From: Oceanihabitans gracilariae
GTDB taxonomy: Bacteria; Bacteroidota; Bacteroidia; Flavobacteriales; Flavobacteriaceae
Assembly: GCF_042684485.1 (NCBI RefSeq)
Contig: NZ_JBHULM010000011.1
Span: 1,612,001-1,676,000 of the forward strand
Direction: 5' to 3'
Length of the DNA: 64,000 bases
A program made the position numbers and the translations under genes. How positions within the stretch are numbered: the first letter of the stretch is position 1; each line of letters starts with the position of its first letter. This document shows positions 58,073 through 64,000 of the stretch, in pieces. The notes under the pieces are model-generated. The model ran no database searches, was not told where the DNA came from, and saw only the letters and a program-made list of their open reading frames with translations.

Positions 58073-58852
58073 TTATAGTTTAGCAAACATTTTTTCCATT
58101 TTTTCTTTTTGTTCTTCAGCTAAAGCAGCATCTACTAAAATACGTCCACTGTGCTCATCTGTAATAATTTTTTTACGACCAGCAATTTCTACCTGTACTT
58201 GTGGTGGAATAGTAAAGTAAGAACCACCAGCAGCACCTCTTTCAATTGGCACAACAGCTAAACCGTTTTTTACATTTACTCTAATTCTAGTGTAAGCAGC
58301 AACTAAACGATCTTCAATAGATTCTTTATACTCATCTGATTTTTTGATAAGTGCTTTTTCTTCTTTTTCTGTTTCTGCCAAGATAGCATTTAATTCACCT
58401 TGTTTGTGTTTTAAATGTGTTTGACGAGCTTTTAAGCGATCTTTAGTTTCAGAAATAACTTCTTTCTTTTGCTCAATTTGCGCTTTAAACTCTTTAATGT
58501 GCTTTTCTGCTAATTGAATTTCTAATTCTTGAAATTCAACTTCTTTGGTAAGTGAGTTAAACTCTCTGTTATTTCTAACATTTTTTTGTTGCTCAGCATA
58601 TTTTTTAATTAAAGCTTTAGCTTCTTCAATTAAATTCTTTTTTGAGTCAATGTCACTATTGATAGATTCTAAACTTAATTCAAGTTTTTCTAATCTTGTA
58701 TTTAAACCAGCAACTTCATCTTCTAAATCGCGAACTTCTAAAGGAAGTTCTCCGCGTACGTTTCTTATTTCGTCTATGCGAGAGTCTATTAGTTGTAAAT
58801 CATACAATGCTCTTAAGCGCTCTTCTACAGTTACTTCTTTCTTTTTTGCCAT
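58073..58852 (-). CDS. Coiled-coil protein with degenerate C4 zinc-ribbon domain
   Basis: A 259-residue protein made of a long antiparallel coiled coil (about 20-175, heptads rich in Glu, Lys and Leu) and a C-terminal module that aligns with the zf-RING_7/C4 zinc ribbon of the CdsZ-like family. The framework is kept (GAAGGSYFTIPPQVQVEI and DEHSGRILVD), but all four zinc cysteines are replaced: the C-x2-C positions read A/G and S, and the second pair reads E/S. I recall the same replacement in other flavobacteria, so it is probably a lineage trait, not a sequencing error. Related proteins are implicated in ribosome or RNA processes. It follows the Nif3-like gene by 3 bases. Confidence 0.82.
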   Translation of the reverse strand: MAKKKEVTVEERLRALYDLQLIDSRIDEIRNVRGELPLEVRDLEDEVAGLNTRLEKLELSLESINSDIDSKKNLIEEAKALIKKYAEQQKNVRNNREFNSLTKEVEFQELEIQLAEKHIKEFKAQIEQKKEVISETKDRLKARQTHLKHKQGELNAILAETEKEEKALIKKSDEYKESIEDRLVAAYTRIRVNVKNGLAVVPIERGAAGGSYFTIPPQVQVEIAGRKKIITDEHSGRILVDAALAEEQKEKMEKMFAKL

Positions 58853-58855
58853 ACT

Positions 58856-59950
58856 TTAAAAATATTGAACAGGATTGGTGTTTGTCTTTGATAAAACGAC
58901 TGCAAAATTAGTAATTTTTTTTGTAAGATGTGCTACTAAACCGTTTTTTGTGTACTGTTCGCTTTCATAATGTCCGATATCTGCCAATATAATGCTGTTT
59001 TCGGCAGAAAAAAAGTCGTGATATTTTAAATCTGAAGTCACTAAAATATCTGCTTTTGAGTGTTTTGCAGCCTGAATAGCAAAACTACCAGAGCCACCAA
59101 GAACAGCTATTTTTTTTATTGGTTTATTTAATAAATTCGAGTGTCTTATACAGGAAGCCTTCATTTTCGCTTTTAAATAGGCTAAAAAATCGGTTTCAGG
59201 CATGGCGTTTTCAAGCTCGCCAATCATTCCCATTCCTATGTGTTGGTTGTTGTTTTCTAGTGTAATAATTTCATAAGCGACCTCTTCATAAGGATGCGCT
59301 TTAAAAAGAGCTTGTAATACTGCAGACTCTGCATGTTTAGCAAAGGTTACAGAAATTTGTGTTTCTGCTTCGGTATGTAGTTCTCCTTTATTTCCTATAA
59401 CAGGGTTTGCATTTTCATTACCTTGAAAGGTGCCAATTCCTTCAGAATTAAAACTACAGTTGCTGTAGTTGCCAATGTTTCCTGCTCCTGCTTTAAAAAG
59501 CGCTTTCCTGATATTTTCGGCTTGCTCTGTTGGTGCAAAAGTAGTTAGCTTTTTTATGGTTTTGGCTTGCGGAATTAATATACGTGTGTTTTTTAGTTGC
59601 AATTGCTTGCATATCATGCTATTTACACCTTGCCAAGCATTGTCTAAAGCGGTGTGCATAGAATAAATAGCGATGTCATTTTTTATGGCTTTAATTACCA
59701 CGCGTTCTACGTATGTTTTTCCTGTAATTTTTTTTAAGCCTTTAAAAATTATTGGATGAAAGCTAACAATAAGATTGCAGTTGTTTTCAATGGCTTCATC
59801 CACAACTTCTTCTAAAGTGTCTAAAGTAACTAAAACACCTTTTAATTTTGTGTTTTTGTCTCCTACAAGTAGACCAACATTATCAAAATCTTCTGCGTAA
59901 GTTAAAGGAGAAAACTCTTCTAAATATTGAATTACATCTTGTACTATCAT
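58856..59950 (-). CDS. Nif3-like dinuclear metal-centre protein
   Basis: A 364-residue protein of the Nif3/YqfO (DUF34) family. Metal-binding residues are in IVSFHPIIFKGLKK, SMHTALDNAWQGVN and the late DIGHYESEQY. The insert at about 130-230 (PIGNYSNCSF-like GNIGNYSNCSFNSEGIGTF in part, HPYEEVAYEI) is the PII-like domain found in the long bacterial version, and the length of about 365 agrees. Members form hexameric toroids. A GTP cyclohydrolase-like role has been proposed but is not established. It is encoded directly before the coiled-coil gene, a pairing common in Bacteroidota and Firmicutes. Confidence 0.92.
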   Translation of the reverse strand: MIVQDVIQYLEEFSPLTYAEDFDNVGLLVGDKNTKLKGVLVTLDTLEEVVDEAIENNCNLIVSFHPIIFKGLKKITGKTYVERVVIKAIKNDIAIYSMHTALDNAWQGVNSMICKQLQLKNTRILIPQAKTIKKLTTFAPTEQAENIRKALFKAGAGNIGNYSNCSFNSEGIGTFQGNENANPVIGNKGELHTEAETQISVTFAKHAESAVLQALFKAHPYEEVAYEIITLENNNQHIGMGMIGELENAMPETDFLAYLKAKMKASCIRHSNLLNKPIKKIAVLGGSGSFAIQAAKHSKADILVTSDLKYHDFFSAENSIILADIGHYESEQYTKNGLVAHLTKKITNFAVVLSKTNTNPVQYF

Positions 59951-59969
59951 AAAAAAATATGTTTAAGTT

Positions 59970-59977
59970 CAAATATA
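59970..59977 (-). promoter_or_regulatory. Predicted -7 element of the Nif3-like operon
   Basis: CAAATATA reads TATATTTG on the minus strand, an exact TAnnTTTG match about 20 bases upstream of the start. Confidence 0.45.
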
Positions 59978-60088
59978 AATAATTAGTTTCAGCTAGTGGA
60001 TTTTATTTTTTGTTTATTGTCTCAGGTTACTACATAAAAAAAGTCTTTTCTTTGTATTTTAAATGTAACCACTTGTGATTTTACACTA

Positions 60089-61090
60089 ATGAAATTTTTA
60101 CGCTATATTTTATTTCCTATTGTACCCATTTACTATGCTGTAACTTGGTTGCGTAATTATTTTTATGATATTGGTTTTTTTACATCTAAATCTTATGATT
60201 TTCCTGTAATAGCAGTTGGTAATTTAAGTGTTGGTGGTACAGGAAAAACACCAATGGTAGAGTATTTAATTAGGCTTCTTAAAGATAAAAAACACATTGC
60301 TACCTTAAGTAGAGGATATAAAAGGAGTAGTGAAGGTTTTTATTTGGCAGATACCAATGCATCTGCTAAAATGCTAGGAGATGAGCCGTTTCAGTTTTAT
60401 AGAAAATTTAAAAACGCTATTGCTGTTGCTGTAGATGCCGATAGACAAAACGGAATTTCGCAATTAATGCAACAAGAGCAAGCTCCTGAGGTTGTTTTAT
60501 TAGATGACGCTTACCAACACAGAAAAGTACAGGCTGGTTTTTATATTTTATTAACTACCTATAATAATTTATATACCAAAGATTGGGTTTTACCAACAGG
60601 TGATTTGCGAGAGCCTAGAGCAGGAGCCAAGCGAGCAGATTGTATTGTAGTAACTAAATGTCCTGAAAATTTAAATGCTCTAGAAAAAGAGAAGGTTATA
60701 AAGCAAATACAACCTAAGGCTAACCAACAAGTTTTTTTTAGTTCTATACGTTATTCTGATGTGGTTTACTCTGAAAATACAAAGTATAAGCTAGAAGCAT
60801 TGCCAAATTTTACCTTAGTAACAGGTATTGCAAATGCTACTCCTTTAGTAAATTATTTAAAAGGAAAAGGATTAGATTTTACGCATTTACATTATAAAGA
60901 TCATTATGACTTTACAGATGAAGATATAGCCTTGTTTAGCGCACAGAAATTTATTGTAACTACCGAAAAAGATTACGTTAGATTGTTGCCTTTTAATTTA
61001 CAAGATAAAGTGTTTTATCTGCCTATTGAGGTTGAATTAGATAACGCAGAGGCTTTTAATAGTAGTGTTTTAGATTTTGTGTCTACTTAG
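60089..61090 (+). CDS. lpxK: Tetraacyldisaccharide 4'-kinase (lipid A synthesis)
   Basis: A 333-residue inner-membrane-associated kinase that phosphorylates the 4' position of the lipid A disaccharide. A short N-terminal hydrophobic stretch (ILFPIVPIYYAVTWL) anchors it. The Walker A loop is GNLSVGGTGKTPMVEYL (44-60), the acidic VVLLDDAYQHRKVQ motif is typical, and LPTGDLREP and DHYDFTDEDI are further family signatures. The length agrees with LpxK. The stop overlaps the end of the convergent hybrid kinase gene by 8 bases, so no terminator separates them. Confidence 0.95.
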   Translation: MKFLRYILFPIVPIYYAVTWLRNYFYDIGFFTSKSYDFPVIAVGNLSVGGTGKTPMVEYLIRLLKDKKHIATLSRGYKRSSEGFYLADTNASAKMLGDEPFQFYRKFKNAIAVAVDADRQNGISQLMQQEQAPEVVLLDDAYQHRKVQAGFYILLTTYNNLYTKDWVLPTGDLREPRAGAKRADCIVVTKCPENLNALEKEKVIKQIQPKANQQVFFSSIRYSDVVYSENTKYKLEALPNFTLVTGIANATPLVNYLKGKGLDFTHLHYKDHYDFTDEDIALFSAQKFIVTTEKDYVRLLPFNLQDKVFYLPIEVELDNAEAFNSSVLDFVST

Positions 61091-63314
61091 TAGATATCTC
61101 GTCTTTAATTAAAGCTTGGTATAATTTCTTTTCAAAGTCTTCTTGCTTAAAAGGTTTAGATATAATAGCATCAAAACCTGCATCTTCAAATTCTTGCATT
61201 TTATCTTCTAGAGTTACAGCTGTTAAAGCAAATATGGTAAGATCTTTATTAAAGCCTTTAATTATTTTAGTAGCTTCAAGTCCGCTAATTCCTGGCATAT
61301 GAATATCCATTAAAACAACATCATAATTTGTGGTTTTTACTTGTTCAACAGCATCTTCGCCATTATCAACAATGTCACAATTAAGATTCATTTTATTAAG
61401 GATTTTTTTAGTAATCATTTGGTTGATTTTGTTGTCTTCAACCACTAGAATTTTTATGGTACTCAATTCTATTTCACTAATATCTTTAAAATAATTCTTT
61501 TTGCTTTCTTCCTCTTTAATTACTTCATCTGTATGTTTTAAAGGAATTTCAAAAATAAAGTTAGAACCTTTACCTAGTTCACTTTTTAGATAAATTTTTC
61601 CTTTTAAAATATCTATTAATCCTTTTACAATAGAAAGACCTAAACCAGTACCACCATATTTTCTGTTAATTTGAATAGATCCTTGTGAGAAACTTTCAAA
61701 CATGTGTTCTTGTTTTTCTTTACTTATACCAATTCCGTTGTCTTCTATTTCAAAACGTACCGAATAACTATCTGCAGTTTTATTAATCATATAGACTCTA
61801 ACCCAAATATCACCATCTTTTGTAAACTTAATAGAGTTGCCAATAAGGTTAATTAGTATTTGAGATATTTTTAGTTGGTCTGCATTAAAGTTTTCAGGTA
61901 AGTTTTTATCGTATTCAAAGTGTATTTTTATATCGTTATCTATAGCAGAGTTGTTTAATGCTGCTATAACATTAGCCACTTTCTTTTTTAAATTGAATAC
62001 TTCTGGTTCAATCTCTACTTTGTTTGCTTCTATTTTATTTATTTGAAGTATATCATTTATAAAAGTTAACAAGTAATCTCCTGAAAATTTCAAAGATTTT
62101 AAATGCTGAATTTGTTCTGGTTTAGGGTTTTCATCAAGAAGCATATTACTTAAACCAGTAACGGCATATAAAGGTGTTCTTAATTCATGCGTTACAGTAG
62201 ACAAAAAGTTGGCTTTGGTTTTAGATGCTAATTCTGCTTTTTCTTTAGCAAGAATTAGTTCGCCATTTTTTTTATGTAACATGTTATTTGTTTTTAACCT
62301 AATCCTGTTGTTTTTGTATAAGGATAAGGTTAATAAAGACAAAATGGTAATTAATGCTACACTTAAAATAGCAGTTAATTTGCTAAGGTTTTTAGAGTTT
62401 TGAAGTTCTTCAAGATCTGCAGCTTGCTGTCTGTGGTATTCGGTTTGGTTTTTTAATAAAAACTCTACACGTTTTTCTGGTGATACGTTTTGTCTTTTAA
62501 CATTTAAAAGCGAATCGGAAATCTGAATGTGTTTTTTTAAATATTCATTTGCCAGTTTATAGTTTTCTGTTTTGTGATTTAAATCACTTAAAACTAGGTA
62601 TCCTTCGCTTAAAATATTGTCAAAATCATTGTTGTTAGCTTCATTAACTCCATTATTAGTAATTTCTATAGCTTTACTTAAGTTGTTAAGTTTAGCGTGA
62701 ACTATACCAAGGTTTATTTGAGCGCTACTATGAATTTTTTTTAGGTTAAACCTACTAGATAAGGCTAAAGCATTTTCAAAATATAATTTAGCTTTTTTGT
62801 AATCTTCTAAAGCTAGATAGGTTTGGCCTTCATTAAGCTCTACTTCTGCAACAAACTCATTTAAGCCTTCTTGTTCAAAAAGATTTTTTGAAGAAGTATA
62901 ATAGTCTAAAGCTGTAGTGTATTCTTTTTTAGCAACATACACATTACCAAAGGTTTTATAAGATTCTGCAAGGTTAATTCTATCTGCAGCAATACGTTGT
63001 GTAGCAACAGCCTGAGTTAAATGCTTGATAGCTTCATTGGGTTCTTCTAAGATATATTGAATTTTTCCAAGCTTAGAATGTATAATTCCTATGCTTTTTT
63101 TGTCGCCAATAGTAGTTGCATAAACAAGGGCATTTTCAAGTTCTTTCTGTGCATCAAAGTAGTTTGCGCTTTCTAAGTCTTTTTGGGCTAGCCTAATAAG
63201 ATTCTCTACATTTTGTTGTATAGATTCTTCTTCTTGAGTAGTAGCTTCTTGCGCAAAGCCACTGTAACTCAACAACATTATAATAGCACATATATAGCAG
63301 TTGATTCGGAACAT
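61083..63314 (-). CDS. TPR hybrid sensor histidine kinase with receiver domain
   Basis: A 743-residue membrane hybrid kinase. The signal peptide ends near residue 21 (SGFAQ). TPR-like repeats (about 30-280) lead to a membrane helix at about 311-332, a short coiled coil and HisKA with H376 in FLSTVTHELRTPLYAVTGL. The ATPase shows DQLKISQILINLIGNSIKFT, EDNGIGI and GTGLGLSIVKGL. The C-terminal receiver has ILVVEDNKINQMI and YDVVLMDIHMPGISG. No HPt or DNA-binding domain is present, so phosphate must move to another protein. It has the same domain order as the kinase at 43841, with matching strings throughout. A minus-strand TAnnTTTG box lies 20 bases upstream. Confidence 0.92.
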   Translation of the reverse strand: MFRINCYICAIIMLLSYSGFAQEATTQEEESIQQNVENLIRLAQKDLESANYFDAQKELENALVYATTIGDKKSIGIIHSKLGKIQYILEEPNEAIKHLTQAVATQRIAADRINLAESYKTFGNVYVAKKEYTTALDYYTSSKNLFEQEGLNEFVAEVELNEGQTYLALEDYKKAKLYFENALALSSRFNLKKIHSSAQINLGIVHAKLNNLSKAIEITNNGVNEANNNDFDNILSEGYLVLSDLNHKTENYKLANEYLKKHIQISDSLLNVKRQNVSPEKRVEFLLKNQTEYHRQQAADLEELQNSKNLSKLTAILSVALITILSLLTLSLYKNNRIRLKTNNMLHKKNGELILAKEKAELASKTKANFLSTVTHELRTPLYAVTGLSNMLLDENPKPEQIQHLKSLKFSGDYLLTFINDILQINKIEANKVEIEPEVFNLKKKVANVIAALNNSAIDNDIKIHFEYDKNLPENFNADQLKISQILINLIGNSIKFTKDGDIWVRVYMINKTADSYSVRFEIEDNGIGISKEKQEHMFESFSQGSIQINRKYGGTGLGLSIVKGLIDILKGKIYLKSELGKGSNFIFEIPLKHTDEVIKEEESKKNYFKDISEIELSTIKILVVEDNKINQMITKKILNKMNLNCDIVDNGEDAVEQVKTTNYDVVLMDIHMPGISGLEATKIIKGFNKDLTIFALTAVTLEDKMQEFEDAGFDAIISKPFKQEDFEKKLYQALIKDEISTK

Positions 63315-63333
63315 GTTTAAACTGTAATAGTAA

Positions 63334-63341
63334 CAAATATA
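63334..63341 (-). promoter_or_regulatory. Predicted -7 element of the second TPR hybrid kinase gene
   Basis: CAAATATA reads TATATTTG on the minus strand, an exact TAnnTTTG match about 20 bases upstream of the start codon, within the short gap after gap. Confidence 0.5.
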
Positions 63342-63360
63342 ATTATATATTCGATAAAAG

Positions 63361-64000
63361 TTAATTATTTATCGATAAATTGCTAATTAAATCAATAATT
63401 CTGCTAGAATATCCTGTTTCATTATCATACCAACCAATAATTTTCACCATATTTCCTATAGTAGATGTCATTTGTGCATCAAAAATACAAGAATGGGTGT
63501 TGCCTACTATATCTATAGATACTATTGGGTCTTCGGTATATTCTAAAATGCCTTTGTATTTGTTTTGTGAGGCTGTTTTAAAAGCATTGTTAATTTGCTC
63601 TATAGTTACTTGTTTTTCAACATTAAAAGTAATGTCTGTAAGTGAGCCATTGGCTACAGGAACTCTAATACCACAGCCACCTATAACGCTAGATAAATCT
63701 GGAAATATTTTTGTTAAGGCTTTTGCAGCTCCTGTTGTAGTTGGTACTATAGATTGACCAGCAGCTCTTGCACGACGTAAATCGCGATGCGGTTGATCAT
63801 GTAAACTTTGGTCTGTAGTGTAGGAGTGTACTGTTGTAATGTATGCTTGTTTAATGCCACAAAGCTCTTTCATTATGGCAATCATTGGTGCAGCATTGTT
63901 GGTAGTACACGAAGCGTTAGAAATTATTTTTTCGTTACCATCTAAAATAGATTCATTGACACCTAAAACTACTGTTTTAATCGTGTCATCCATAGGAGGA
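63361..64000 (-). CDS. gap: Glyceraldehyde-3-phosphate dehydrogenase, type I (partial, cut by window end)
   Basis: The C-terminal two thirds of GAPDH, about 213 codons; the frame stays open to the last base of the window, so the N-terminal NAD-binding half lies beyond it. The catalytic cysteine is in IISNASCTTNNAAP, the matching histidine in ITTVHSYTTDQ, and RRARAAGQSIVPTTTGAAKA, GIRVPVANGSLTD and IIGWYDNETGYSSR are family signatures. The codons before the internal Met read PPM, as expected for the S-A-P-P segment, which confirms that the ATG at 63993 is not the start. Whether it is the glycolytic or an anabolic copy cannot be judged. Confidence 0.93.
   Translation of the reverse strand, partial: PPMDDTIKTVVLGVNESILDGNEKIISNASCTTNNAAPMIAIMKELCGIKQAYITTVHSYTTDQSLHDQPHRDLRRARAAGQSIVPTTTGAAKALTKIFPDLSSVIGGCGIRVPVANGSLTDITFNVEKQVTIEQINNAFKTASQNKYKGILEYTEDPIVSIDIVGNTHSCIFDAQMTSTIGNMVKIIGWYDNETGYSSRIIDLISNLSINN

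Overview
The window looks like chromosome from a marine-type member of the Flavobacteriaceae (phylum Bacteroidota). The DNA is AT-rich. Several gene starts are preceded by the Bacteroidota -7 promoter element TAnnTTTG. Three large secreted proteins end in type IX secretion (T9SS) type A sorting domains. The window carries a six-gene Na+-pumping NADH:quinone reductase operon and several families typical of flavobacteria (DUF6029, DUF6695, DUF6702, T9SS plug protein, Omp28). No rRNA, CRISPR array, transposase, integrase or phage gene was recognised. One tRNA-Gly(TCC) is present.

Layout. 1-13,400 holds housekeeping and envelope genes: an aspartate-type aminotransferase, a fatty acid desaturase, rsmG, a T9SS-exported esterase/lipase, a DUF6029-TlpA pair divergent from an Omp28-like lipoprotein, pruA, an NRDE/DUF6695 pair and apaG. 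13,400-25,540 holds the T9SS plug protein, nqrABCDEF, a T9SS-exported M43 metalloprotease, a small conserved protein and the flavin transferase apbE, which would attach FMN to NqrB and NqrC. 25,550-30,860 is a LytS/LytTR two-component system followed by a large T9SS-exported beta-helix-type protein. 31,000-43,480 holds a map-DUF3050-methyltransferase-DUF423 operon, an HAD phosphatase, gpmI, a Tat-signal M15 peptidase, a GNAT, the tRNA, pepE, a cluster of two paralogous regulatory-domain proteins with DUF6702 and an M1 metallopeptidase, and tatA. 43,800-46,100 is a TPR hybrid histidine kinase. 46,100-55,020 is a minus-strand kynurenine catabolism cluster: kynureninase, kynurenine 3-monooxygenase, 2-aminomuconate deaminase, semialdehyde dehydrogenase, an SDR, 3-hydroxyanthranilate dioxygenase, ACMS decarboxylase and an O-methyltransferase. 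55,100-64,000 holds a CDGSH Fe-S protein, a lipoprotein, a methyltransferase, msrA, a coiled-coil protein with a degenerate zinc ribbon, a Nif3-like protein, lpxK, a second TPR hybrid kinase and a gap gene cut by the window end.

Two signals stand out. First, the LytTR operon and the downstream T9SS gene share one promoter architecture: two 9-bp direct repeats exactly 21 bp apart, placed exactly 58 bp before a CAnnTTTG -7-like box. This suggests an autoregulated system with one dedicated exported target. Second, each of the six gaps from kynU down to the decarboxylase gene holds palindromic or dispersed repeats that are nearly absent from the rest of the window. One such palindrome lies inside the coding sequence of the 2-aminomuconate deaminase and supplies part of its N-terminus.

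Limits: all family calls come from reading the translated sequences and remembered family motifs. No database search was run. Repeat identities and promoter matches were judged by eye.
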